NCBI GenBank assembly: GCA_041391425.1
Contig: JAWKNZ010000005.1
Span: 248,001-312,000, forward strand
Direction: 5' to 3'
Length of the DNA stretch: 64,000 nt
DNA from: JAWKNZ01 sp041391425
GTDB taxonomy: Bacteria; Bdellovibrionota_B; Oligoflexia; Oligoflexales; JAWKNZ01
A model generated the notes under the pieces. That model made no database searches and was not told the DNA's origin. It was given only the letters and a program-made list of their open reading frames with translations. Made by a program: the position numbers and the translations under genes. Shown in pieces: positions 37,388 through 47,420 of this stretch (positions are counted from its first letter, which is position 1; every line of letters starts with the position of its first letter).

Positions 37388-38395
37388 TTATCTTAATTTT
37401 ATAGGATCTATGACATCTATATACATCTGTCGAAAAGGTATGACCTTGTCTATTCCTTCATGCCCAAGCAGCAATGCCAGCAAACGATCAAAACCTAAAG
37501 CATTGCCACAACAATCGGGGATACCACGTTGTAGCGCGTAGATAAAATTTGGATCTAATTCAATAGGTTCCTTATTCAATTGAATTCTTTGCTCATTAAC
37601 TGAATTAAATCTTTTCTTATTTTCTTGCAAATTGGTAAGCTCTAAAAATCCATTAGAAAGCTCAATCCCATTTATATAAAATTCAAAACGTTTAGCACAA
37701 CCGTTTTCAATTTTTGCCAAAGACGCTTGTGACGGTGGATAATCATACAAAACAGATGCTTGCAAACGCTTAAGCCCAGGTTCAATTCTATCAATCAAAA
37801 TTTTAAAAAAAGCAGTCTCAAAATCATCAGTTGCATTAACTGAATGAATTCCATTAGATCTAGCTTTTGCCGCAAGATCACAATCATTATCATACAATAC
37901 AATATCTGCAAACTCTGCAAAAGCTTCTGTAACAGTTATCCGTTCAAATTTTTGAGGTAGTAATCTACCTCCAGTAAAATGCCCATCTACCGAAAAATGT
38001 TCTACTGCATAATAAAAAAGATCCTCAGTCAGATCAATAAACTGCTTATAACCAATTTGCGTTTGATACCACTCTAACATCGTGAACTCAGGGTGATGCC
38101 ACTTTGCATACTCGCCATTATTTCTAAAACAAACGGCTAGCTGAAATATCTTTTCAAAGCCTTGGGCTAAGAGTTGCTTCATATGTATTTCAGGGCTGGA
38201 GCGCAACCAGAATGGATATTCATTATACTGATAATCAACCCAACGAGAAGAAAAATAATTTAGATGCACCTCAGCACCAGGGGTTAAAACAGCAATAGGA
38301 GTATCAACTTCACAATAGCTCCTTTCGATAAAAAAGCGCCTTATTATATTTTTTAGTTCAGACCTAGCTCGGTAATATATGGTGGAATCCGCCAT
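37388..38395 (-). CDS. epmA: Elongation factor P-(R)-beta-lysine ligase
   Basis: About 335 residues, a class II lysyl-tRNA synthetase core without the anticodon-binding domain. Class II motifs are visible: motif 2-like FRNNGEYAKWHHPEFTMLEW and motif 3-like GNALGFDRLLALLLG. The length and the lack of an OB fold mark EpmA (GenX/PoxA), which attaches beta-lysine to EF-P. EpmB and EF-P are not in the window. ATG 38395 overlaps the TGA of the upstream Lon-like gene by one base (TGATG), with AGGAG about ten bases upstream. Confidence 0.93.
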   Translation of the reverse strand: MADSTIYYRARSELKNIIRRFFIERSYCEVDTPIAVLTPGAEVHLNYFSSRWVDYQYNEYPFWLRSSPEIHMKQLLAQGFEKIFQLAVCFRNNGEYAKWHHPEFTMLEWYQTQIGYKQFIDLTEDLFYYAVEHFSVDGHFTGGRLLPQKFERITVTEAFAEFADIVLYDNDCDLAAKARSNGIHSVNATDDFETAFFKILIDRIEPGLKRLQASVLYDYPPSQASLAKIENGCAKRFEFYINGIELSNGFLELTNLQENKKRFNSVNEQRIQLNKEPIELDPNFIYALQRGIPDCCGNALGFDRLLALLLGHEGIDKVIPFRQMYIDVIDPIKLR

Positions 38396-40977
38396 CAAAC
38401 CAAGCTCCTTTTTCTCGAAGCTGCTAAATCATCACGACCTTGGGAGGCTGCCTTTTTTTCAACATGATGGTGCTCACTCGCTTTATCATCCGTATGATAT
38501 TGATGGATCTTTTTGGCAATAATGTCCAATGCTGATCCTCGGGTAAATGTCTTAGTACTGATAGATTTTGTTCCCAGCGGAACACCTGTTGCAAGTTCAA
38601 AAGCTTCCCAAAAGTAACGAACCGGAAATATTTTTAAATAACCAGATTTTACAGCTTCCCGTACATCTTTTTGCAACATAAAATTCTGCACATTTTGAAA
38701 TGGAATAATTAGAGTATAATCTTTCTTATTTTTACCCAGTAACTTACAAGCACGATAGAACCCTTCAGCTTTTTCATTGATTCCACCTACAGCCTGTACA
38801 TCGCCGAATTGATTAAGGCTTCCAGTCATTGCGACATTCTGGAATACCGGAATTCCAGCAATTGCGCTTATAATAGCCGTTAGCTCAGCAATGGTAGCAC
38901 TATCACCATCGATAATACCATAAGACTGTTCAAAGCAAACACTAGCCGAAAAACCAAGTGAATGTTCTTTGGCTAAAACAGCATTTAAATATCCAGATAA
39001 AATATACATGCCTTTGTCGTGAATATTACCTGAGAGTTTACTAGCTCTATCAATATTGAAAATTCCTTCGTCATTCACTGAAGTCGTGCAAGTTATCCGA
39101 CCAATTTTACCAAAAGAGTGATCTCCTAAATCATATACGGCTAGGCCATTGACTTGTCCAATGCGCGTCCCATCTACTGTGATCATAATGTCTTCATTTT
39201 TGATCATTTCCATAAGATGGTCCTCAAACAAGTTAACACGATCTAACTTGTTTTTGATTGCTTCTTCCACATGCCGTCGCTTAACATTCAGGCTACCATG
39301 CTCCCTAGCAATATAATCTGACTCAATCGTCAAATCTTTAATCTCACCAAACTGCGAAGTCAATTGCGTTTGATCATCGACAAGCCTAGAGCCAAATTCC
39401 ACAATTGCCGCTATGCCAGATCTATCAAAATCCAATAGATCTTCAACATGAGCTCTTGTTGCAATAAAGGATACATACGCTTTAATATTTTCTCGATTGC
39501 GAGGCATCTTATAGTCAAAATCAGATTTAATCTTGAATATTTTTTGAAATTCCTCGTCGGCTTCATAAAGCGTATGATATATTTCGTTACTACCAATCAA
39601 AATAACTTTAACGTCCAAAGGAATAGGTTCAGGCCTTAATCCAGAGGTAGGTAGCAATGAATACTGTTCACCCATGTCTTCAATAAAACCCTTTTGATTT
39701 CTTAAAACCCGCTTCAACATATCCCAAACAGAAGGTGTCTTAAAAATGTCTATGGCATCTAAAACCAGATAACCTCCATTTGCTTTATGAAAGGCGCCAG
39801 CTTGAACCATAGTAAAATCAGTAAGGTACATGCCATGTTCTACATTTTTTTCAATCTTCCCAAATAAATTATAATAAGTGGGGTTTGTTTCTATAATGAC
39901 CGGAGCACCGTTTTGCTTCGTTCGATCGATAAAAACATTCACTCTATACTTGCGAAACTTATCTCTTGTATCTGAGGCTGGAATTCCAACTTGCTCGTCA
40001 TCTGACGATAAATCATCAAGCTCGACAAAATCTAGCAAATGATCGACAATATGCTCTTCCACCTGTTTGAGAAATTCACCAATTCCCGATATTGATTCAA
40101 ACTTCTTTTTCACAGGCTCTGTTGCCGCAGCAACGATTTGTTTACCAAGTTCGGCCTGTAATTTTTCTATATATTCTTTCGTTTCCGTCTCGATAGCCCT
40201 AACTTTTCTGGCAAAATCTAAGACTTCTGGCTCTAATTTACTTCTAGTATTTTCAATCTTAGTGCGCTCTTCATCACTAAGTTTGTTATAGTCTTTCTCT
40301 GATATAGGGCGCCCATCAACAATAGGTATAGTTTCTATGCCCATTCGAGTAGACTTAACTTGGAAATCCATTGTCTTGGCAAGTTTCTCCAGCTCGCTAA
40401 ACATTCTCGACTTCTGGTCACCATTTTGCGAAATATAGGAGTTTACGGTATTTTCATACTCTTCTCCCTGTAAAGCATTAGGAATTTCCTCTTTTAAAGT
40501 CTTTATAATCCCATCCATACTTTTAGCAAACATCCGCCCTTCGCCTGCTGCCATAGGTATCGCTTTTGGTGCTTCCGGCTCACTAAAGTCGTGCACATAG
40601 ATCCAGTCATCTGGAGTAGGAGCATCTTTAGACCATCTTTCAAGAAAACTTTTGATAATACTCGTCTTTCCAGTCCCCCCCATTCCGGCCACATAAATAT
40701 TATAGCCAGGCTTTCTAATGCCGAGCCCCATATCAATGGCTCGCACTGCTCGCTTTTGTGAGATAATTTCATGGGAAGGTTTAATTTGCTTAGTGGTTTT
40801 GAAAGAAAAGCTGCTCAAGGGGCAAGGATTGAATACTTTCACAGCCGTTAACGCTGCCGGCAATTTGTTCTCTTTCTTTTCACTAGCAGCCTTCTTTTTT
40901 CTAACTACTTTTTTTTTCTTTTTTGATATACTTAGAGTTTTCTTCTTAACCGTCTTTTTTTTTGTCTTCTGTTTCAA
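38395..40977 (-). CDS. Lon-like ATP-dependent protease (AAA_32 type)
   Basis: 860 residues. A Lys-rich N-terminal tail (residues 1-38) is followed by an AAA+ domain with Walker A GMGGTGKTS (about 98-106) and a long helical insertion (about 230-330). The C-terminal Lon protease domain has the Ser in IIDGDSATIAELTA and the Lys in VGGINEKAEGF. The family is the LonB/YcbZ-like set with the AAA_32-type fold; it degrades misfolded or regulatory proteins. The very basic tail may bind nucleic acid. TTG start, with AAGGT upstream; TGA blocks any longer in-frame start. epmA is coupled downstream. Confidence 0.92.
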   Translation of the reverse strand: MKQKTKKKTVKKKTLSISKKKKKVVRKKKAASEKKENKLPAALTAVKVFNPCPLSSFSFKTTKQIKPSHEIISQKRAVRAIDMGLGIRKPGYNIYVAGMGGTGKTSIIKSFLERWSKDAPTPDDWIYVHDFSEPEAPKAIPMAAGEGRMFAKSMDGIIKTLKEEIPNALQGEEYENTVNSYISQNGDQKSRMFSELEKLAKTMDFQVKSTRMGIETIPIVDGRPISEKDYNKLSDEERTKIENTRSKLEPEVLDFARKVRAIETETKEYIEKLQAELGKQIVAAATEPVKKKFESISGIGEFLKQVEEHIVDHLLDFVELDDLSSDDEQVGIPASDTRDKFRKYRVNVFIDRTKQNGAPVIIETNPTYYNLFGKIEKNVEHGMYLTDFTMVQAGAFHKANGGYLVLDAIDIFKTPSVWDMLKRVLRNQKGFIEDMGEQYSLLPTSGLRPEPIPLDVKVILIGSNEIYHTLYEADEEFQKIFKIKSDFDYKMPRNRENIKAYVSFIATRAHVEDLLDFDRSGIAAIVEFGSRLVDDQTQLTSQFGEIKDLTIESDYIAREHGSLNVKRRHVEEAIKNKLDRVNLFEDHLMEMIKNEDIMITVDGTRIGQVNGLAVYDLGDHSFGKIGRITCTTSVNDEGIFNIDRASKLSGNIHDKGMYILSGYLNAVLAKEHSLGFSASVCFEQSYGIIDGDSATIAELTAIISAIAGIPVFQNVAMTGSLNQFGDVQAVGGINEKAEGFYRACKLLGKNKKDYTLIIPFQNVQNFMLQKDVREAVKSGYLKIFPVRYFWEAFELATGVPLGTKSISTKTFTRGSALDIIAKKIHQYHTDDKASEHHHVEKKAASQGRDDLAASRKRSLV

Positions 40978-41362
40978 ATTTTTATACCTTCATATAAAAT
41001 GACCAGCAATATAGAACTTGTTTTCACACCTTCGCAGCCACTTTTGATACCAAAAACTTTATTGTTTTTGCCTAATTAATACATAACATTCGTGGATAAA
41101 GAACAGAAATTTGCTCCAATAAGAGAAAGCGTACCAACGCCTTGATTCCGCCAACAAACCTCCTTTATCTTCAGCCTCAAAGTTCACAAATTCAATCTAA
41201 ATATGCTATTCCTGCCACGCTCTAGAGATTTTGAAACCTTCTTTGTAGGCTTTTGGAGTTTCATTTTGGAACCAAAATGTCAATACGCCCTTGTCTTTGT
41301 CAAACCTAAACTTTTTTCTCTACATTCAAACTCCTGGGGGATACAATTGCCCTACTAGGGAT
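40978..41362. other. 385-base intergenic region with a partial repeat end
   Basis: No gene is seen. At about 41265-41292 lies AAAATGTCAATACGCCCT, nearly identical to the right end of the mobile element at 42350-42456 (AAATGAAACGTCAATACGCC), so a degraded copy or relic of it is likely here. Confidence 0.45.
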
Positions 41363-42017
41363 TTACTGTTCCCACAATTCAAATCGAGCTGAAGGCTCCT
41401 CTAAGGCCGCTAATATATTCCCAAGCAACAAAGGCCCTTTGCCAGAGTCTTCTGATAAAAGTATTCACCATAAGCATCAATTAAATCCAAAGACTCCTCA
41501 ATACCTTCTCTGGCTTGTGAGCTCATTGCTGTTGCGACGCCTTTGTGCAACCATTTGCCTAACTCTTGTATATTTGTTTTCGCTTTAATCCCAATACGAA
41601 CAGCTTCGCTTGCGGCTGTCACCAGTAGTTCCGGCGATAAATTTTGCTCATACTGCCCTGCAAAATAAGTAACAGTTTTATAGGCGCTATGAGTGTTTCC
41701 ATCTGCTAAGAAAATTTGTACTTTTCCCATCATCCGGTCAAATGCAATCGCTGCTTTTTTACGATTTTCCTCCAAACGACGCTCTCTTGCTTCAATTTGG
41801 GGACGCATCTTCGGCTCAAAAAATCTACTGCTGCTGTTGCATCTTCTTGACTGAACATGTCAGCTACATCGATCTCCTTGTTCAGCCCCTCTCCCATATA
41901 GTGTAATACATGGGGAATTTCTGTACTCGTTGCATCCGAGATTTGGCTAAGCGACATCTGAGCGCCAAGAGGCCAACTCGGTAAAATTGAATTCAATTTA
42001 TAAATAAAGTCAATCAT
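41363..42017 (-). pseudogene. Unknown cytoplasmic protein, two frameshifts
   Basis: Start ATG 42017 with GAGGG eight bases upstream (MIDFIYKLNSILPSWPLG). Two one-base losses in T runs on the coding strand break it: near 41812 (T6, frame should go DFFEPKMRPQIEAR) and near 41458 (T4, should go LSEDSGKGPLLLGNILAALE). The restored frame ends TAA at 41363 and gives about 218 residues, helical, with coiled-coil-like REARERRLEENRKKA-type sequence. I know no family. The 3' restored end (ARFELWEQ) supports real former coding. Confidence 0.6.
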
Positions 42018-42349
42018 CAAACTCGCCCTCATCCCATTGCAGTGGCACATTTAAATCCCGAATGACACCCTCCGGTTTTTGTTCATGCGTTCTATTTTTG
42101 GATTATTAAGGCATTATAAGTGAGGAGTGAGCATCTTAACAACGTAAAATCACGACCGTTGATTATAGAAATAGCAAAACTATTGCTAAATACCATATTA
42201 TCAACACACTAGAGGTGTAATAATTTCAAAAAAAATTCCACATTTTGTACTAATTTTGAACAGATATAATGCACAGGGAGAGCTAAAAAGAAACACAAAC
42301 GTGTCCTCAACAATGGATATACCAAAGACCGCTTGCAAACTCAGTTAAA
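42018..42349. other. 332-base region upstream of the 41.4-kb gene
   Basis: AT-rich with no coding sequence recognised. It should hold the promoter of the minus-strand pseudogene. Confidence 0.35.
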
Positions 42350-42456
42350 CTAGGGCGTGTTGACGTTTCATTTCCTACTACGAGCCAAACCCTTCCTAGC
42401 TGCGACTTTCAAGTATTTGTCTCTCGCTACGAAAATGAAACGTCAATACGCCCTAG
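42350..42456. mobile_element. 107-bp MITE-like element with 24-bp terminal repeats
   Basis: Left end CTAGGGCGTGTTGACGTTTC-ATTT (42350-42373) and right end (42433-42456) are inverted copies with one mismatch in 24 bases. The outer four bases are CTAG at both sides, a palindrome that may be a 4-bp target duplication; IS5-group elements duplicate CTAG-like (YTAR) sites. There is no coding capacity. A relic of the right end is at about 41265-41292. Confidence 0.75.
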
Positions 42457-42693
42457 AAAATTACACGCAAAGCAGCACTTTAAATAGCTTTAGAACGCAA
42501 GGACTAGCCTCATAGGGCTTAAGAAATTGCTCACAATAAAACTAATCATTCTAACATACTCTGAATTAAAGAAAGCACCTTGCACTCAGAAAACTAAGCC
42601 ATTCCAAACAATCTCGATGTAAAGCTAACCCAAGCGAACTATGCTGGCAACGACCTAACGCAGCACATCTTTATGGATTAGCTTACTTCAATA
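42457..42693. other. 237-base non-coding stretch
   Basis: Between the mobile element and the small basic gene. AT-rich; nothing recognised. Confidence 0.35.
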
Positions 42694-42795
42694 TTATGTC
42701 CTCAATTTACGCCTTTTTCTCATCATACGACGCTTCTTTTGGCCTTTTTTTCTTCTTCCTTTTGGGTGCTTACGCTTATGTCTTGAACCGTGCAC
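42694..42795 (-). CDS. 33-residue very basic peptide
   Basis: Not in any long frame. A GTG at 42795 has GGAG eight bases upstream (TTGGAGATTATTAA) and opens 33 codons ending TAA at 42694. About 20 of 33 residues are Lys or Arg, plus three His (HKRKHPKGRRKKGQKKRRMM). Such short basic proteins are found as ribosome-bound or RNA-binding peptides, for example the AURKAIP1/COX24-like or Thx-type groups; I cannot prove membership. Alternative: chance reading of a purine-rich tract. Confidence 0.5.
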   Translation of the reverse strand: MHGSRHKRKHPKGRRKKGQKKRRMMRKRRKLRT

Positions 42796-42996
42796 TTAAT
42801 AATCTCCAAGTTATCATGTTCGCCATTCCAAGGAGAGGAAGTTACACTTCATATACGAAAGGCAAGGCTTAGTCATTACACAATATTCAAAGACAATAAC
42901 AAATTAATTCAAGAGGTTATTAAAGATGCGCTACGCCCTGCCGATAACAGGATATAATTTATTATCAGTATTAAAATTATTTAGGAATCACTCGTC

Positions 42997-43561
42997 ATGG
43001 AAACTAAAGCATTAAACGATTCTGATCGGAAAAAAGGCCGTACCTTCGGATCAATTGTCATTGAACCGTTTAAGCAAATGAAATTTGGACTATACGTTAT
43101 TGCAATCTCCATTACCTTTGTGATCCTAGCAGCAACCCTTTTTGTCATGGCATTTAACGAACAGTATCAGCATGTTATGGAGATTTTTAGTGTAGTAGAC
43201 CCTGACGTACGTTGGGATCTTGTAACAAATGATGTATTTTATCAAAATGCAAAACGTTTAGGACTTCTTCTTTTCGGTTTTATTGCAATAATGGTTATTG
43301 TTTTCAAACTCACGCACCAATTATGGCCCTTTGGTGTCAATAGAACGTTTCGTAGATAGTATTATCAATGGCGAATATAATAAACGTGTCACCATCCGGA
43401 ACACAGACGAGCTCCAACGCCTAGCAGGCAAACTCAACAATATGGCAGAAAATTTAGAAAAACGCCATGGAGCGAAAGTTGACCAATGGGGTCAAAAAGT
43501 CGAACGACGAAACCGCACTGAAGATAAAGAAAATACTTCAGAAATCGACAACGCCAGCTAA
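42997..43561 (+). pseudogene. HAMP-domain membrane protein, one frameshift
   Basis: The 5' frame has two membrane helices (about 29-53 and 91-107) with an 35-residue loop between, and ends at 43359. The HAMP domain continues in another frame: YGPLVSIERFVDSIINGEYN then RNTDELQRLAGKLNNMAENL. One extra T near 43321 explains the break (HQYGPLV restored). The joined protein is about 188 residues with no output domain after HAMP, which is unusual for a sensor. AGGAA is upstream of ATG 42997. HAMP alone may act as a partner of another signal protein. Confidence 0.72.
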
Positions 43562-43665
43562 TAGTCTCTTTGATATTTACTTAAAAGCACATTCATCTGG
43601 GAATTATAAGGCATAGACGACTTTGCCTCGAATATGGTAGGACTGCCTCCGAGGTGATAAAGTCA

Positions 43666-44741
43666 ATGGATAATTTTTTTAACTTAACCCTGCCAGAGCT
43701 TGAAAATATACTCGCAACGGAAGAAGTTCCCAAAGTACATGCCCGCAATATTTTTGCTTCAGTCTATCGGGATGATCAAAAAAAAACTTCCTTGCTACCC
43801 CAGAAAATTAAAAAGTTACTCCCTACAATTTCCGAAAGCGTCGAACTCAAAATAAAATCAATCAATATATCAAATTATGATCAATCCATTAAATTCGTTT
43901 TACAAACAAAAGAAAACTTACTATTTGAAACCGTATTAATGCCTGAAAAAGGCAGACTTACAATATGCCTTTCTAGTCAAATTGGCTGTGCCCAAGGGTG
44001 TATTTTTTGCTACACCGGTAAAATGGGGCTTATAAGAAATTTAACGGTGAATGAAATTATAGAGCAAATAGTAATTGCCCAACAATGGATAAGAAATACA
44101 CCATCATGGTCACAACAAGTAGAAAAGACCATGCTCACGCCCTTTAAGTCATCTGTCACAAATGTCGTTTTTATGGGAATGGGAGAGCCTTTAGACAATG
44201 CAAATAATGTAATTAAGGCCGTTCATATTATGACGGATACTCATGGACTAGGTATTGCGCCAAGAAAAGTCACCATTTCGACAGCAGGACATATTCCTGA
44301 GCTCAATATGCTAAAACAAGCAAATCTTAAAACCGGGCTAGCGATAAGCCTGCATGCTCATAACGATAGTAGTAGAAATAAAATTATGCCGATAAATAAA
44401 AAATGGAATTTGAAGATACTTATCGGTCTGGCTTAAAAATTACACACAAATCTGGCTCACGTACTAATTCAATATACTCTAATAGCAAATGTAAATGATA
44501 AAAAAGAAAATGCTGAAGAGCTAGTTAAACTCCTTGATGGAGTAGATTTTAAACTTAATTTAATACCATTAAATCCCTATCTCTCCTTCAAGATTAATAT
44601 GCCCAATGCTGTGTCACTAGCGAATTTTAGAGATATTCTTGTCTCGCTTGGAGTTCAGTATTAATCCGTTATAGTAATGGGCAAGATATTAATGCAGCAT
44701 GTGGACAGTTAGTTCAGGAAAATATTGTTTCGCATCAGTAA
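43666..44741 (+). pseudogene. rlmN: 23S rRNA/tRNA adenine-C2 methyltransferase RlmN, broken
   Basis: Radical-SAM RlmN methylates A2503 of 23S rRNA and A37 of tRNAs. The CX3CX2C cluster is present (GCAQGCIFCYTG), with VFMGMGEPLDN and LAISLHAHNDSSRNKIMPIN. An in-frame TAA at 44434 interrupts after about 257 codons; the same frame then continues as family sequence (HVLIQYTLIANVNDKKENAE; KLNLIPLNPY). Near 44660 loss of one T shifts the C-terminal GQDINAACGQL into a third frame, ending at TAA 44741. With two lesions, including loss of the second catalytic Cys in AACGQ, it cannot be functional unless corrected. ATG 43666 follows GAGGTGAT. Confidence 0.9.
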
Positions 44742-45095
44742 AGTAATTTTCAATAAATGATGGGCACTAGTTTTACGTCTGTTAAAAATACTAAAATATA
44801 TGTTATATGTAAAAATCGATCTCAGTCAGAAATCAACTTTCTATCATGACTATTTAAAATGCTTGTCATATAGGTACTTGCACTCTATTTAATCTTAGAG
44901 AGAGAAACATATTCTCGGGAAATAAACTTTTAACACTCACAAAAATGATATTTTATCTAGTATTTTTCAGTGTTACTGCAATGGTGGTTTTAGGCAATGA
45001 AAGTTTACCCTTAATTACAATCATGCCTAAGCCGATAATAATAAAAACTAGTTTTTAACATCCGTTATTTTACTTATAGGGCTGTTGAATATTTG
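44742..45095. other. 354-base region between rlmN and the FapA-like gene
   Basis: AT-rich. A 37-codon plus-strand frame at 44945-45058 starts with a signal-like hydrophobic stretch (MIFYLVFFSVTAMVVLGNES) but has no clear ribosome site. Nothing else is recognised. Confidence 0.35.
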
Positions 45096-45497
45096 ATGGA
45101 TATTTCCGGACCAAAACTCACTTACAATGCAAATCAACACCGCGTTAAAGTTGAAATAAGTAAGGCGCTTGCTTTAACAATGGATACGCCCCCTGCAGAT
45201 TTAAAAAATAGAGCAGAAAAAAAAACTTAAATCAGTAAAGAATCAGGGGAAATAATTGACTACAAAATTCACGACGATTGTCTTGCTAAAATATGGAGAG
45301 CACTCCGTGAGGATCGTTCATTAAGTCCAGAACAAGTAATATCATTAACGCTCGGCATTGGATTTCCTAGCATAGACGAACTGATCATTCATCCTTCAAA
45401 AACTCCGCATGCCTTAGTTGAAATTTCAATATTAGCGGATCGTAAAAAAGTAAGTAACTGGTATTATGAGTGGGTCGAGTTCGCAATTATTAGAGAA
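45096..45497 (+). pseudogene. Interrupted 5' part of the FapA-like gene
   Basis: In phase with the FapA-like frame: ATG 45096 opens MDISGPKLTYNANQHRVKVE, stops at TAA 45228-45230, and the same frame then stays open (ISKESGEIIDYKIHDDCLAK ... WYYEWVEFAIIREME) through the ATG at 45498. The phase continuity and coding look suggest a once longer gene, now split by a nonsense codon. Alternatively the 45.24-45.50 part may be untranslated leader. Confidence 0.55.
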
Positions 45498-47357
45498 ATG
45501 GAAAAACAAAAAATTCCTGGCATCCCAAATGTAAGCCAAATAAAAGGAGCATTACTACGCGCCTCAACAGGATTAAAAGTCGAGAATTTGTCCATTTCTG
45601 CTAAACAAGAACCTCCATCAAAAGAAGATTCACAAAGCAAACCGTTCTCCATGGTTGCTAATAAGGCCAGAATGGAAGTAAGTCTGGTTATTAGGGACCT
45701 GCAGCTTTCATTAAAAAAGTTAAATGAGTCCAATATACTAAATCTAGTAGCTAACTCAGTCAAAAAGTTAGAAAGTCAGGATGGAAAAAAATATCATATT
45801 CTAAAAAATGAAGTGACCACATGTTTCCAAGCTCTACAGACCAGTCCAGAACTATTAGGTTTCAACCTACCCGTCGTTATACTTTGTGCAGTTGGATCAC
45901 AATCAAATCAAGCAAATAGCAAACTCACCATTGATGTTAGCAATGATGGTATGACAGCTACACTAAGCAAATTTTCTATGAACATATATGATGAACCAGG
46001 ATTTCAACATAGCAAAGAATGGTTTGGTAAACAGCTTCAACGTTCAGGCCTTAGCTCCACTTCTATAGCGCCATTCTTACCAGAATTAGCAGAATCGGCA
46101 AGGAAAAGAGAAGATCTAAATGGTAGAATTGTAGCTCAAGGAACACCCCCGGTAAATGGCAAAAATCCTTATTTATTTGAATCTTTTAAAGAAAACATCA
46201 ATACTTCCATCGACTATGACAGTGATACGATAGACATTCGCGACTTACAACAAAAGACATTATGTAAACCGGGCACTTTAGTTGCGGAAATTCGATATCA
46301 TAATGAAGCTAAAAATGGCAAAGATGTCTACGGCAAAACTATTACTCCCACAAATTCAGAAGAATTCAAAGTCGAAATTGGTGAAGGAATCCAAATGAAA
46401 GAAGATGGCAAGTTTTACGCAACTTGCGAAGGTGTTGCCGTAATTGAAGAAAACACTGTATTTCTCAGCAAAGCTATGATTCACAAAGGAGATGTAAATT
46501 TAAGAACTGGAAACATCGTGTTTAATGGGCCAATAGAAATTGAAGGATCAGTAGATAGTGGAGCAATAATTGACGCAAATGGCGATGTGGTCATAAAAGG
46601 CAATGTAAGGGGAGCTATTGTAAAATCATTAGGATCGATATTTGTTAAGGGTGGTATCGTCACAGGCGAGAATGGGAAAATAGTAGCATCAGGTGATATA
46701 CATGCAGAATTTATAGAAAACTCGACAGTTCACTGCGAAGGTAATTTAACTGCAAAAAAAGCAATTATAAACTCAAATGCAATTGTTGGTGGAAGCATAG
46801 AAGTATTAAACCAAGAAGATGGAATATTGGCTGGAGGCTCCCTCTCATGTCGATATCACATTAGAACAACTCATTTGGGATTTAAACGTGGGGCATTAAC
46901 ACGGTTAAAGCTAGGTGCAGATTGGAAGATTGAAAAAACAATTGCAATACGCAGTAAACGTCTGGAAAGACTTTCAGAATATCAAAAAAATTGCCGGTTA
47001 GAAATGAGAGAATTAGCGGCAAAGAAAAGATCTCAATTAACGCGAAAACACAAAGAAAGAAAAGAGCAATTACAAAAAAGAGTCCAACAAGCTCGCTCGA
47101 TTATTGAAAAATTAGAATCACAGTTAGAAACTCTCAGATTAAAGCTTTCCTTTAACATGTCATCTATAATTTTTGTGTCCGGTATATTATCAAATAATAT
47201 AGAAGTAAATATTGGTGGTAATAGCATAAAGATCCCACAAGATCTTGCAGGTATAGGAATTCTAGCTAAAAAGAAAAGAGGCTCTCATATCGTTGCTATT
47301 GAAGAGGCAGAAGTATTATTAAAAGAAAAGGAGGGAGGGGAAAAACAATCTGCGTAA
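45498..47357 (+). CDS. FapA/DUF342-family protein
   Basis: 619 residues. The central part is a FapA (DUF342) beta-helix-like domain: GKDVYGKTI, GDVNLRTGNIVFNGPIEIEG, SVDSGAIIDANGDVVIKGNV, with repeated G-D/N-V-x-I-K-G turns. A C-terminal coiled coil follows (about 480-545, ELAAKKRSQLTRKHKERK...). The family name comes from a flagellar or polar cell-assembly role; its molecular function is not settled. The start at ATG 45498 is the first after an in-frame stop; the true N-terminus may have been upstream. No flagellar gene is nearby. Confidence 0.8.
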   Translation: MEKQKIPGIPNVSQIKGALLRASTGLKVENLSISAKQEPPSKEDSQSKPFSMVANKARMEVSLVIRDLQLSLKKLNESNILNLVANSVKKLESQDGKKYHILKNEVTTCFQALQTSPELLGFNLPVVILCAVGSQSNQANSKLTIDVSNDGMTATLSKFSMNIYDEPGFQHSKEWFGKQLQRSGLSSTSIAPFLPELAESARKREDLNGRIVAQGTPPVNGKNPYLFESFKENINTSIDYDSDTIDIRDLQQKTLCKPGTLVAEIRYHNEAKNGKDVYGKTITPTNSEEFKVEIGEGIQMKEDGKFYATCEGVAVIEENTVFLSKAMIHKGDVNLRTGNIVFNGPIEIEGSVDSGAIIDANGDVVIKGNVRGAIVKSLGSIFVKGGIVTGENGKIVASGDIHAEFIENSTVHCEGNLTAKKAIINSNAIVGGSIEVLNQEDGILAGGSLSCRYHIRTTHLGFKRGALTRLKLGADWKIEKTIAIRSKRLERLSEYQKNCRLEMRELAAKKRSQLTRKHKERKEQLQKRVQQARSIIEKLESQLETLRLKLSFNMSSIIFVSGILSNNIEVNIGGNSIKIPQDLAGIGILAKKKRGSHIVAIEEAEVLLKEKEGGEKQSA

Positions 47358-47420
47358 ATTATATTTTACTTTAGTGTCGAAGCTGCATATTTATTCTAAA
47401 AAGTATGAGGACATAGAACC

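Noticed and set aside
42694..42795. Calling the basic peptide a defined ribosomal protein
   Set aside because: Composition fits several groups; no unique motif can be seen.
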